Positions 6,857-14,466 of a stretch of 64,000 nucleotides of DNA are shown here, in pieces. The position numbers and the translations under genes are program-made. Origin of the DNA: a virus; the IMG/VR virus record IMGVR_UViG_3300017917_001123, positions 124,001 to 188,000 of that record. One strand, written 5' to 3'. Position 1 is the stretch's first letter. Every line of letters begins with the position of its first letter. The notes beneath the pieces were generated by a model. That model was not told the origin of the DNA and did not search any database. It saw nothing but the letters and a program-made list of their open reading frames with translations.

Positions 6857-8590
6857 ATGAGTTGGAAAAAATATTTCACACCAGTAGCAACTAATGGACA
6901 GATGAGCCCTATCAGCGGAAGCAACAGTGGAGCAAGCCCAAGCCGTTCAAACTATAGCTCTTATCTTCCAGATGTTTATACCGGTCACCCTAATCGTTTA
7001 GAGCGTTACAGCCAGTACGATACAATGGACGGTGACTCGGAAGTTAATGCGGCCTTAGATATTCTTGCTGAATTCTGTTCTCAAATGAACGAAGAAAACG
7101 GGACACCGTTTGAATTAAACTTTAAAGAACAAGCAACTCCGACCGAAGTTAAGATTCTTAAAAAGTATCTACAACAATGGACAAAGTTAAATCAGTTCCA
7201 TAAGCGTATTTTTAAAGTAGTACGTAATGTATTCAAATACGGCGACAGTTTCTTTATTCGAGATCCAGAAACGCAAACTTGGATCTATGTTGATCCTGCT
7301 AAAGTAGATAAGATTATTGTCAATGAAAGTGATGGTAAAAAGCCAGAGCAGTATGTTATCCGTGATTTAAATCTTAATCTACAAACTCTAGTAGCAACGC
7401 AAATCAATCCAAGTAATCAAAACGCACTACCTGGCGGGCAAACTTACGTCACAGGTGGCGCACAACAACGCGGTATGGTTGGCGGCATTCCACAGCAAAA
7501 CGGAAGCCGCTTTAGCATGAATCAAAACCAATATCCGATTGACGCAAAACACGTCATTCATATTAGTTTGAGTGAAGGCTTAGACAACAATTTTCCGTTT
7601 GGTAACAGCTTATTAGAATCAATTTTTAAAGTCTACAAGCAGAAAGAATTGCTTGAAGACGCTATTATTATCTATCGTATCCAACGTGCTCCTGAGCGTC
7701 GTGTATTCTATATTGACGTAGGTAACATGCCTACGCACTTAGCTATGGGCTTTGTTGAGCGTGTTAAAAACGAAGTTAACCAACGTCGTATTCCTAGCTT
7801 AACTGGCGGTGGAACAAACTTAATCGATAGTAGCTACAATCCATTAAGCATTAACGAAGACTACTTCTTTCCGCAGACAGCAGAAGGTCGTGGATCTAAA
7901 GTTGATGTATTACCAGGCGGTACTAATCTAGGAGAAATTGATGATTTACGCTACTTCACTAATAAACTTTTCCGTGCTTTACGCATCCCTTCAAGCTATC
8001 TACCTACAGGTCCGGATGACGGAGGTAGCAACTTCAATGATGGCAGAGTTGGCACAGCATACATCCAAGAGTTAAGATTTAACAAGTACTGCGAAAGACT
8101 ACAAAGTCTAATGAACGGTGCTTTTGATTTAGAATTTAAGCAGTATCTTACAAACAAAGGTATTAATATAGATCCTAATTTGTTTGATCTAGAGTTTAAT
8201 CCTCCACAAAACTTTGCGGCATATCGTCAAACAGAGATGGACGGATTGCGTATTAATACGTTTGGTAGCATTGTACAAATTCCGTTTATCAGTAAACGCT
8301 TTGCTCTAAAACGATTCTTAGGCCTAAGTCAAGAAGAGATTGCTGAGAATCAAGAGCTATGGGCAGAAGAGAATTTAGACGCAACTGAGCCAGTTAGCGC
8401 AGGCGCAGAGTTACGTGGCGCAGGCATTACAGCAGGCGGCATGAGCAGTGACTTAGATTCATTAGGCGGAGCAGATACTGGTCCTGAAGAATTACAAGCA
8501 GACGGTGATGTTCCAGCCGGTGGAGCGGCAACTGCTCCAACTTCTGGCGCGGCTCCTAGTGCTCCTGCCGGCGGAGCACCGGCAGCATAA
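6857..8590 (+). CDS. 20: Portal vertex protein gp20
   Basis: The 577-residue protein matches the T4 gp20 portal family: an N-terminal DGDSEVNAALDILAEFC segment (about residues 58-74), FKYGDSFFIRDPET (128-141), a DLRYFTNKLFRALRIPSSYL core (361-380) and an NFNDGR segment thereafter. The portal dodecamer nucleates prohead assembly and is the DNA channel for the terminase. It is longer than T4 gp20 (524) because of a C-terminal Gly/Ala/Pro-rich tail of about 60 residues after residue 515, which is low complexity and probably disordered. It begins six bases after the tape-measure stop, with AGGGT as the likely ribosome-binding site. The head genes that follow are in T4 order. Confidence 0.96.
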   Translation: MSWKKYFTPVATNGQMSPISGSNSGASPSRSNYSSYLPDVYTGHPNRLERYSQYDTMDGDSEVNAALDILAEFCSQMNEENGTPFELNFKEQATPTEVKILKKYLQQWTKLNQFHKRIFKVVRNVFKYGDSFFIRDPETQTWIYVDPAKVDKIIVNESDGKKPEQYVIRDLNLNLQTLVATQINPSNQNALPGGQTYVTGGAQQRGMVGGIPQQNGSRFSMNQNQYPIDAKHVIHISLSEGLDNNFPFGNSLLESIFKVYKQKELLEDAIIIYRIQRAPERRVFYIDVGNMPTHLAMGFVERVKNEVNQRRIPSLTGGGTNLIDSSYNPLSINEDYFFPQTAEGRGSKVDVLPGGTNLGEIDDLRYFTNKLFRALRIPSSYLPTGPDDGGSNFNDGRVGTAYIQELRFNKYCERLQSLMNGAFDLEFKQYLTNKGINIDPNLFDLEFNPPQNFAAYRQTEMDGLRINTFGSIVQIPFISKRFALKRFLGLSQEEIAENQELWAEENLDATEPVSAGAELRGAGITAGGMSSDLDSLGGADTGPEELQADGDVPAGGAATAPTSGAAPSAPAGGAPAA

Positions 8591-8593
8591 TTG

Positions 8594-8600
8594 GTAAATA
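8594..8600 (+). promoter_or_regulatory. Late promoter-like box (GTAAATA) very close to a start codon
   Basis: GGTAAATAA lies between the portal stop and the ATG at 8608. If used like a T4 late -10 box, the transcript would start about two bases before the ATG, leaving essentially no leader. Confidence 0.5.
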
Positions 8601-8607
8601 ATAGACT

Positions 8608-8850
8608 ATGTTGTTAAACGAATTCATTTATTTTTCAAAAGATCAAGAAGAAATGGAAGACAAGGGTCGTTATGATCCTATTAAAGACACGTCTGTAATT
8701 AAAGCAACTGATCTAAGAAAGACTCGTTTAACCTTACGTATGCTTAACGATCTACGTAAAGCTGGCGATGCTCGCGAAAGAGAAACGCAAGAAAATCTAG
8801 TTATTGTTAAGCAAATGTACGCAATGCCGACTGAAGAACCGGCGGCATAA
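8608..8850 (+). CDS. Small prohead protein in the gp67 position
   Basis: This 80-residue, charged, mostly helical protein contains a TRLTLRMLNDLRKAGDARE segment (about residues 40-58). It lies between the portal and the acidic gp68-position protein, exactly where T4 encodes the prohead core protein gp67, and T4-like marine phages carry a similar small protein here. A core or scaffold role is inferred from position; I do not see clear sequence identity with T4 gp67. No strong Shine-Dalgarno sequence precedes the ATG, only a GGTAAATAA box seven bases away. Confidence 0.7.
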   Translation: MLLNEFIYFSKDQEEMEDKGRYDPIKDTSVIKATDLRKTRLTLRMLNDLRKAGDARERETQENLVIVKQMYAMPTEEPAA

Positions 8851-8860
8851 TAACACATAG

Positions 8861-8958
8861 TTTAACTTGTTTTTTCTAAAGTTAAATATTTTAGACAAAA
8901 ACACTTCAAATCTGAACCAAACTGGTTCTGTCTCCTGCCAAAAATTGCGATTTTTGGC
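8861..8958 (+). other. Three consecutive hairpins in the gp67-gp68 intergenic region
   Basis: The 190-base gap 8851-9040 holds three perfect inverted repeats: TTTAACTT 8861-8868 with AAGTTAAA 8879-8886; GAACCA 8914-8919 with TGGTTC 8923-8928; and GCCAAAAAT 8937-8945 with ATTTTTGGC 8950-8958 around TGCG. The first is followed by an A/T-rich run and could be a weak terminator. Together they may end readthrough or protect mRNA ends upstream of the capsid operon. Confidence 0.5.
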
Positions 8959-8972
8959 CTATTTCGTATAAT
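8945..8972 (+). promoter_or_regulatory. Possible sigma70-like promoter upstream of the prohead operon
   Basis: TTGCGA (8945-8950) and TATAAT (8967-8972) are separated by 16 bases. The -10 is perfect; the -35 matches four of six positions and overlaps a hairpin. A late-type box follows at 8988-8994, so the operon could have two promoters. Confidence 0.35.
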
Positions 8973-8987
8973 TAAACAGTCGGTGCT

Positions 8988-8994
8988 GTAAATA
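8988..8994 (+). promoter_or_regulatory. Late promoter box (GTAAATA) for the gp68-position/21/22/23 operon
   Basis: TGTAAATAAA precedes the acidic core protein gene by 46 bases, with AGGAG (9027-9031) as the ribosome-binding site. A 10-codon ORF (9002-9034) starts seven bases after the box and stops six bases before the gene. Confidence 0.55.
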
Positions 8995-9040
8995 AACGTG
9001 TATGTTTATTCCACCCTTGCCTTATAGGAGATAACCCACA

Positions 9041-9976
9041 ATGAATAAATTCGAACAATTACTTGACTACATTGTCAATGAAGAAAAAGAAAAGGCAGAA
9101 GAACTATTCCATGAAATTGTTGTTGAGAAATCACGCGATATCTACGAAAGTTTAATTGCTGAAGAAACCCAAGAAGACGTAGCAGAAGCATCTGAGGATG
9201 ACAAAGATGATGCTACAGAAGAAGCTGCACAATCTGACGAAGATGACGCAGTAGAAGAAGCTTTTGGTATGGACGACGAAGCTGGTGACGAAATGGGCGG
9301 TGACGCTACAGACGACCTAGCTGGTGATGTTGCTGCAGACGACGGCGCTGAAGATGAATTTGGCGGTGAAGAAGGCGGTGAAGAAGTTCCTGCTACAAAG
9401 GCTGATGTACAAGATTTAGAAGACGCACTTGACGAGTTAAAAGCTGAATTTGAACGTCTAATGGCTGGCGATGACGCTGGTTCAGAAGAAGGCGAAGAAG
9501 CTGGTGACGACATGGGCGGCGAAGAAGAAGCCGGTGAAGAAGACGAAGGCGGAGATGACGAAGAAGGTAAAAACCCATTCGAATCACGTCAAGTAACTCG
9601 CGAATACCGTGAAACAATTGGCAAGCCATATGGTTCAGGCAACGGCATTTCTAACAAGAATGAACAAGGTGACGGCAAAGCAGGTCCGATCAACGCAAAT
9701 CCAAAAGATCGTCCAAGCTCAGGTGCTACAGCTAAGAACATCGCTCAAGGTGGTCAAGGCGGAGAAGGCATTAAAGGCGGAGAAGGTTTAGTAGGTAACG
9801 TTAAGGGCGAATTTACTAAAGGTGTAGAAAAGAACATTGCTTCTAGCAGTAAAGCTGGTATGAAGAGTGGTTCAACACTAGACGGTAAAGGCAAAGCCTA
9901 CGGCGCAGGTGGTGCAGCAACAAGCGAAACCGGTGCTGGTAACACTAAGTCTGTTGTAGATCATAAGATTGGTTAA
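9041..9976 (+). CDS. Acidic prohead core protein in the gp68 position
   Basis: This 311-residue protein has an N-terminal helical domain (FEQLLDYIVNEEKEKAEELF, then EKSRDIYESLIAEE at about residues 29-42). A long Asp/Glu/Gly-rich acidic middle follows (about 45-180), then a basic, Gly/Lys/Ser-rich C-terminus. Position between the gp67-like protein and gp21 is that of T4 gp68, a prohead core component, and the SRDIYESL helix recurs in core proteins of T4-like marine phages. The strong acidic-then-basic layout fits a scaffold that packs inside the prohead and is later cleaved. A clear AGGAG ribosome-binding site precedes the ATG. It is much longer than T4 gp68 (about 140 residues), so assignment is by position and N-terminal style. 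Confidence 0.7.
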   Translation: MNKFEQLLDYIVNEEKEKAEELFHEIVVEKSRDIYESLIAEETQEDVAEASEDDKDDATEEAAQSDEDDAVEEAFGMDDEAGDEMGGDATDDLAGDVAADDGAEDEFGGEEGGEEVPATKADVQDLEDALDELKAEFERLMAGDDAGSEEGEEAGDDMGGEEEAGEEDEGGDDEEGKNPFESRQVTREYRETIGKPYGSGNGISNKNEQGDGKAGPINANPKDRPSSGATAKNIAQGGQGGEGIKGGEGLVGNVKGEFTKGVEKNIASSSKAGMKSGSTLDGKGKAYGAGGAATSETGAGNTKSVVDHKIG

Positions 9977-9992
9977 TCAGGAATCGACCTAG

Positions 9993-10619
9993 ATGCAATT
10001 TTTAAGAGAACACCTAAGTTTTGATCAAGCTCAAGCGATCGTCGAGAGCGATGACAAAGAAGGCAAGAACCTTTACCTAAAGGGCATTGCTATTCAGGGT
10101 GGAATACGCAATCAAAACCAACGGGTATATCCGGTAAGGGAAATTGAAACTGCTGTCAAAACCCTCAATGATCAAATTCAAAATGGTTATAGTGTTCTTG
10201 GCGAAGTCGATCACCCAGATGATCTAAAAGTAAACTTGGACCGTGTATCGCATATGATTACTCAAATGTGGATGGACGGTCCAAATGGTTATGGAAAGAT
10301 GAAAATCCTTCCTACGCCAATGGGACAATTAATTCGCACAATGTTAGAAAGCGGTGTAAAACTTGGCGTCAGCTCACGCGGTAGCGGAAACGTTAACGAA
10401 GGTAGCGGCGAAGTGTCTGACTTTGAAATCATTACTGTGGATATTGTTGCTCAACCTAGTGCGCCTGGCGCATACCCAACACCAGTTTATGAGCATCTCA
10501 TGAACCATCGTGGTGGTTATCGTGCTATGCAAATTAGTAGAGAAGTGCAAAACGATCCTAAGGCACAGAAGCATCTCCGCGAGGCGATGTTAAACATAAT
10601 CAGTGGCCTTAAAGCCTAA
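9993..10619 (+). CDS. 21: Prohead core scaffold and protease gp21
   Basis: This 208-residue protein is close to T4 gp21 in length (212). It carries the family's catalytic regions: LGEVDHPDD with His at residue 74, and LGVSSRGSG with the nucleophile at Ser127 or Ser128; a conserved acid is likely in the VSDFEIITVDIV segment. The enzyme is made as a zymogen in the prohead core and, once activated, cuts scaffold and capsid proteins after (L/I)-x-E. Its own N-terminus contains AIVES (about residues 15-19), a plausible self-processing site. It sits in canonical order between the gp68-position protein and gp22, with CAGGAA as ribosome-binding site. Confidence 0.95.
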   Translation: MQFLREHLSFDQAQAIVESDDKEGKNLYLKGIAIQGGIRNQNQRVYPVREIETAVKTLNDQIQNGYSVLGEVDHPDDLKVNLDRVSHMITQMWMDGPNGYGKMKILPTPMGQLIRTMLESGVKLGVSSRGSGNVNEGSGEVSDFEIITVDIVAQPSAPGAYPTPVYEHLMNHRGGYRAMQISREVQNDPKAQKHLREAMLNIISGLKA

Positions 10620-10629
10620 GGAGAAATAA

Positions 10630-11730
10630 ATGGACGCATTCAAGCAATTGGTTGAAAGTGGTATTATTAGCGAAGACGTTAAGACTGAGCTAGAATCTGC
10701 TTTTAATCAAAAGATTCAAGAGAATCGCGACCAAGTAACCGCTGAACTACGTGAGGAGTTTGCTCAACGCTATGAACACGATAAAGGTGTTATGGTAGAA
10801 GCACTCGACAAACTAGTTGGCGAACGCTTAGCCGCAGAGCTAGGAGAGTTTGTGCAAGACCGCAAGGCATTAGCAGAAGCTAAAGCTGAGTACAAGCGCA
10901 AGATGACATCTGATTCTAAAACAATGGAATCATTTGTTATGACTCAACTAGCAAAAGAATTAGTTGAATTCCAGAACGATCGCAAGACTGTTTCTGAGAA
11001 TTTTGCTAAGTTAGAACAGTTCGTTGTAACTGCTCTAGCAAAAGAAATCGGTGAATTTGCTCAGGACAAGAAGGAAGTAGTTGAAACTAAAGTTAAACTA
11101 GTTCGTGAAGCTAAAGCAAAATTTGCTGAAGTTAAGAAAGAATTCATTAAACGTGCAGCCGCACAAGTTAGCGAGACAGTAGCTCGTCAATTGAAATCAG
11201 AAATGAGTCAATTGAAAGAGGACATTGAAAGTGCTCGTACTAACAACTTCGGTCGTCGTATTTTTGAAGCATTTGCACAGGAGTTTCAACATTCTTACCT
11301 AAACGAGAAATCAGAGACATCACGTCTATTGAAGATCGTTGACAAGAAAGAACAAGAAATCGCCGAAGCACAGGAAGCTCTTAACCAGACTAAAGCATTG
11401 GTAGAAAGCAAAGAACGTGAAATCCGTATTGCTGCCGACCGTGCCCAACGTTCACAGGTTATGGGCGAACTATTAGCACCTCTAAGTGCTGAGAAAAGAG
11501 CTGTCATGAGCGAATTGTTAGAGTCTGTACAAACAGCAAAACTAGCAACCGCATTTGACAAATACCTACCCGCAGTAATGGAAGGCGGTGTTCGTAAGAG
11601 CAAGCAAGTAATTGCTGAATCTAAAGAACAACAATCCGAAGTAACCGGAGACCGCGAGGTAAAAAATCAGCCTGAGGTAGGCTTTGACAACATTGTAGAC
11701 ATCCGCAAGTTAGCGGGTCTAGCAAAGTAA
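10630..11730 (+). CDS. 22: Major prohead scaffold protein gp22
   Basis: This 366-residue protein is almost entirely long charged helix and predicted coiled coil, with Ala/Glu/Lys-rich heptads through about residues 30-300, as in the T4 gp22 scaffold (about 269 residues). It forms the prohead core around which gp23 assembles and is later degraded by gp21. The repeated QLAKELVEF and ALAKEIGEF segments (about residues 105-145) indicate internal helical repeats. The N-terminus contains LVESG, fitting gp21's cleavage consensus. It has an ideal AAGGAGAAATAA ribosome-binding region and sits ten bases after gp21. The order gp21-gp22-gp23 makes the assignment secure despite low-complexity sequence. 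Confidence 0.93.
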   Translation: MDAFKQLVESGIISEDVKTELESAFNQKIQENRDQVTAELREEFAQRYEHDKGVMVEALDKLVGERLAAELGEFVQDRKALAEAKAEYKRKMTSDSKTMESFVMTQLAKELVEFQNDRKTVSENFAKLEQFVVTALAKEIGEFAQDKKEVVETKVKLVREAKAKFAEVKKEFIKRAAAQVSETVARQLKSEMSQLKEDIESARTNNFGRRIFEAFAQEFQHSYLNEKSETSRLLKIVDKKEQEIAEAQEALNQTKALVESKEREIRIAADRAQRSQVMGELLAPLSAEKRAVMSELLESVQTAKLATAFDKYLPAVMEGGVRKSKQVIAESKEQQSEVTGDREVKNQPEVGFDNIVDIRKLAGLAK

Positions 11731-11744
11731 ATTTTTAGGAGAAA

Positions 11745-12926
11745 ATGATGTCACAACTTCTGAACGAAAGATGGTCAGAAACCAAAGAAACCCTACTAGA
11801 GGGTCTATCAGGTAACCGTCGTAGTTCCATGGCAACTTGCTTGGAAAATACACGTAAGTACCTATCTGAAAGTGCTACTGCTGGTGCAACATCAGCTGGT
11901 AACATTGCAACACTTAACCGCGTGATTCTTCCAGTAATCCGTCGTGTTATGCCTACAGTTATTGCTAACGAAATCGTTGGCGTACAACCAATGACAGGTC
12001 CAGTTGGTCAAATCCATACTTTACGTGTCCGTTACGCTGACAACAGCAACGAAGTAACTGCAGGCGAAGAGGCACTAAGCCCATTCAAGATCGCTCAAGC
12101 ATATTCTGGTAACGACAATGCTTCTACACCACGTGCTGACACAACAGCCAAGTTAGAAGGTCAACCAGGTAAGCGCATGAGCATTCAAATCTTGAAGGCA
12201 CCAGTTGAAGCTAAGAGCCGCAAGCTATCAGCTCGCTGGACATTTGAGGCCGCTCAAGATGCACAAGCACAACAAGGTATCGATATCGAAGCAGAAATCA
12301 TGGCTGCTCTAGCACAAGAAATCACTGCTGAAATCGACCAAGAAATCCTAGCAAGCCTACGTGCTTTAGCTAGCGTCGAAGAAACATATGACCAGTCATT
12401 AGTTTCTGGTACAGCTACATTCGTTGGTGACGAACATGCCGCATTGGCAATTCAAATCAACCGTGTTGCTAACAAGATTGCACAACGCACACGTCGTGGT
12501 GCTGGTAACTGGGCTGTTGTTTCTGCGCAAGCATTGACAATTCTTCAGTCTGCTACAACATCAGCTTTCGCTCGTACTACAGAAGGTACTTTCGAAGCTC
12601 CAACAAACACTAAGTTCGTTGGTACACTAAACAACGCAATGCGTGTTTATGTTGACGCATACCTACCAGACACTGGTGCTGATGCTAACCAAGTTCTTAT
12701 TGGTTATAAGGGTCCAAGCGAAGCTGATGCTGCCGCTTTCTATTGCCCATATATTCCTCTAATGAGCTCTGGTGTTGTTCTTGATCCAGCAACATTCGAA
12801 CCAGTAGTTGGCTTCTTAACACGCTACGGCTATGTTGAGTTGACAAATACTGCTTCTTCTCTAGGTAACGCCGCTGACTATCTAGGCAAAGTATCTATTA
12901 CTTCTGCTAACGTTAGCTTCAAGTAA
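11745..12926 (+). CDS. 23: Major capsid protein gp23
   Basis: This is the HK97-fold major head protein. Visible family features are GNIATLNRVILPVIRRVMPTVIANEIVGVQPM (about residues 52-84), a YSGNDNAST region, ETYDQSLV, RRGAGNWAVVS and a FVGTLNNAMRVYVD C-terminal core. At 393 residues it is much shorter than T4 gp23 (521), as in marine T4-like phages that lack the T4 insertion domain. A likely gp21 cleavage site is YLSE followed by SATAG (after about residue 42). Two adjacent ATGs are possible; the second (11748) has the better distance to AGGAG. A strong terminator follows, fitting a very highly expressed gene. Confidence 0.97.
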   Translation: MMSQLLNERWSETKETLLEGLSGNRRSSMATCLENTRKYLSESATAGATSAGNIATLNRVILPVIRRVMPTVIANEIVGVQPMTGPVGQIHTLRVRYADNSNEVTAGEEALSPFKIAQAYSGNDNASTPRADTTAKLEGQPGKRMSIQILKAPVEAKSRKLSARWTFEAAQDAQAQQGIDIEAEIMAALAQEITAEIDQEILASLRALASVEETYDQSLVSGTATFVGDEHAALAIQINRVANKIAQRTRRGAGNWAVVSAQALTILQSATTSAFARTTEGTFEAPTNTKFVGTLNNAMRVYVDAYLPDTGADANQVLIGYKGPSEADAAAFYCPYIPLMSSGVVLDPATFEPVVGFLTRYGYVELTNTASSLGNAADYLGKVSITSANVSFK

Positions 12927-12949
12927 TCCTAAGAGGGATCGCAATAAAC

Positions 12950-12980
12950 AAAAAAGCCCACTTCGGTGGGCTTTTTGTTT
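12950..12980 (+). terminator. Strong intrinsic terminator after gp23
   Basis: GCCCAC (12956-12961) and GTGGGC (12966-12971) close a stable TTCG tetraloop; the stem is extended by an A-run pairing with the following T-run (12972-12976), then GTTT. This is a textbook terminator at the end of the capsid operon and may act in both directions. Confidence 0.92.
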
Positions 12981-12987
12981 GACTGAA

Positions 12988-12994
12988 GTAAATA
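12988..12994 (+). promoter_or_regulatory. Late promoter box (GTAAATA) upstream of the small virion-protein gene
   Basis: AGTAAATAAA lies directly after the gp23 terminator, 63 bases before the ATG at 13058. A 13-codon ORF (13003-13044) starts eight bases after the box, then AAGGAGATTAAA precedes the gene. Confidence 0.55.
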
Positions 12995-13057
12995 AACTTA
13001 CCATGCTAACCAAGAGGAGGTCCAACCGCTTGGCGCAGGTATAACAAGGAGATTAAA

Positions 13058-13462
13058 ATGGGACGTCCATTAGAAAAAAGACAATTTGGTAATACATCAG
13101 GATCTGGCGAACAGATTCAAGTAACAGCATACATTCCAGCGGCTAACGGCGGTGTCGCAGCCAAAACTGGATACATCAACAGACAAAAGAACGATACACG
13201 TTTTAATGTTACAACAGCCGACGGTACAGGTGTTTGCTCACTAACTACTGGAACTGTGACAGCAGGTTTAATGAGTATTGGCGGAGTTGATTCTGCTGGT
13301 AACAGCTACTTAGTTTCAAAGATTAGCGGACGCACAGCAACCGTTCATCGTGTAGCTGGCGGTTCTAATTATAAATTTGCCGACGGTGAAAAAGCACCTT
13401 GGTTGATTGGTGGAGCAACTCTACCATCAGGTGGCGAATGTATTGATCTAGGAAGTGCTTAA
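13058..13462 (+). CDS. Probable small virion protein following the capsid gene
   Basis: This 134-residue, mostly beta, Gly/Thr/Ser-rich protein has no recognisable motif apart from a two-Cys pattern (GVCSL near residue 65 and GECIDLG at the end). It lies between two strong terminators behind its own late box and an ideal AAGGAG ribosome-binding site, so it is probably expressed as a highly abundant single-gene unit. T4-like marine phages often carry a similar small protein right after gp23. A decoration or structural role is inferred from position and expression signals only. Confidence 0.7.
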   Translation: MGRPLEKRQFGNTSGSGEQIQVTAYIPAANGGVAAKTGYINRQKNDTRFNVTTADGTGVCSLTTGTVTAGLMSIGGVDSAGNSYLVSKISGRTATVHRVAGGSNYKFADGEKAPWLIGGATLPSGGECIDLGSA

Positions 13463-13464
13463 TT

Positions 13465-13492
13465 AAAGGGCTCTTAGGAGCCCTTTATTTTT
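13465..13492 (+). terminator. Intrinsic terminator overlapping the next gene's ribosome-binding site
   Basis: AAAGGGCTC (13465-13473) pairs perfectly with GAGCCCTTT (13478-13486) around TTAG, followed by ATTTTT. The next ATG (13493) begins immediately after the T-run, and its only Shine-Dalgarno, AGGAG (13476-13480), lies in the loop and 3' arm. Confidence 0.85.
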
Positions 13493-13759
13493 ATGAAGAT
13501 AGAAAATAGTTTAGATTGGCCTAAAGTAGAACAAGAGCTAATAAAGCTAGGAAATTTACTACCATCATTTAGGCATGATATAAAAAGAGTCTGCGATAAT
13601 GTTCGCGGAGAAATTACTACTCTAAGCAAATTAGAAGTAGAACACAGACGTTTACATAGCAATAGAACTGCTAAAGATTGTCAACAGCAAATAGATAAAA
13701 TCAACGAAATCCTAAAGACAGTTTCAAAATTTCACTTAATGGCCCTGCTAGCCCAGTAA
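13493..13759 (+). CDS. Small helical protein of unknown function
   Basis: This 88-residue protein is predicted all-helical: LDWPKVEQELIKLGNLLPSF near the N-terminus, then charged helices with regular Leu spacing (about residues 35-80). I recognise the style from T4-like marine phages, but not a function. Its ATG directly follows a terminator whose stem contains the AGGAG ribosome-binding sequence, so translation may depend on readthrough and on unfolding of that hairpin. The next gene follows after a GTAAATA box. Confidence 0.7.
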   Translation: MKIENSLDWPKVEQELIKLGNLLPSFRHDIKRVCDNVRGEITTLSKLEVEHRRLHSNRTAKDCQQQIDKINEILKTVSKFHLMALLAQ

Positions 13760-13760
13760 G

Positions 13761-13767
13761 GTAAATA
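13761..13767 (+). promoter_or_regulatory. Late promoter-like box (GTAAATA) five bases from an ATG
   Basis: AAGGTAAATA ends five bases before the ATG at 13773. If it is a late -10 box with T4 geometry, transcription would start on the A of the ATG. AAGG could alternatively serve as the ribosome-binding site in a readthrough transcript. Confidence 0.5.
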
Positions 13768-13772
13768 CTGGC

Positions 13773-14435
13773 ATGCCGCAGATTTATTCCCCACGAACTA
13801 TTGTCCAATACGCCGAATATCCAGAAACAGATGTTAGCTGGTCAAACAATCAGTCTGATTCTACTATTATTACCACCCCTGATTATAACTTAGCCAATCC
13901 AAACACTGGCGCAGGCAATAAAAACATTATACAATCTTTAAGAAATCTAACACATATACCTAATCCAACTCGTGGGCCAAAGCTGGATAAAACGTATTAT
14001 TTGAAGTGTACAAATTTTAATATTCAAAATTTGCCAGCAACAATCACAGGAATATCTGTAACAATTAACGCACAGCGTTATGGAAGAATAGTTGACGAAA
14101 CAATTTGTCTAGTACATAACGATCAAGTTATTAGCAATAATAAAACAAATCTCCAGGCTCTAAGAGAAGGGCATTTACGTAATGACAACGATCAAACATA
14201 CGGCGGAGAGAATGATTTATGGGGAGCAGAATTAACTAAACAAATGCTTGAAGATGAGAGCTTTGGGCTTTTACTACGATTTTCTAGCAACCCACTGTAT
14301 CCTCACAGAGATACAATAGAGCTTTATAGGATTATTCTAACAGTCCATCCTAATAATATATTTGTATTTGATCAAGGATCGGATATTGAATTTATTACTG
14401 AAGAGGATCCTAGCGACTATTTTAGTGTAGAATAA
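13773..14435 (+). CDS. Probable virion structural protein
   Basis: This 220-residue protein is rich in beta-forming residues and Asn/Thr. Segments include ITGISVTINAQRYGRIVDETICLV (about 89-112), GENDLWGAELTKQML and a hydrophobic IELYRIILTVHPN stretch, with an acidic C-terminus. I recognise no named domain. The beta-sandwich-like composition and location among fibre-associated genes suggest a virion component, possibly a neck or fibre accessory. It begins at the predicted start site of a GTAAATA box (13761-13767). Confidence 0.65.
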   Translation: MPQIYSPRTIVQYAEYPETDVSWSNNQSDSTIITTPDYNLANPNTGAGNKNIIQSLRNLTHIPNPTRGPKLDKTYYLKCTNFNIQNLPATITGISVTINAQRYGRIVDETICLVHNDQVISNNKTNLQALREGHLRNDNDQTYGGENDLWGAELTKQMLEDESFGLLLRFSSNPLYPHRDTIELYRIILTVHPNNIFVFDQGSDIEFITEEDPSDYFSVE

Positions 14436-14437
14436 CA

Positions 14438-14445
14438 AATAAATA
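14438..14445 (+). promoter_or_regulatory. Late promoter box for the 14467 gene
   Basis: AATAAATA lies 21 bases before the ATG at 14467, with AAAGGA as the intervening ribosome-binding site. Confidence 0.55.
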
Positions 14446-14466
14446 AAGCATAAAGGATTCTAAACT

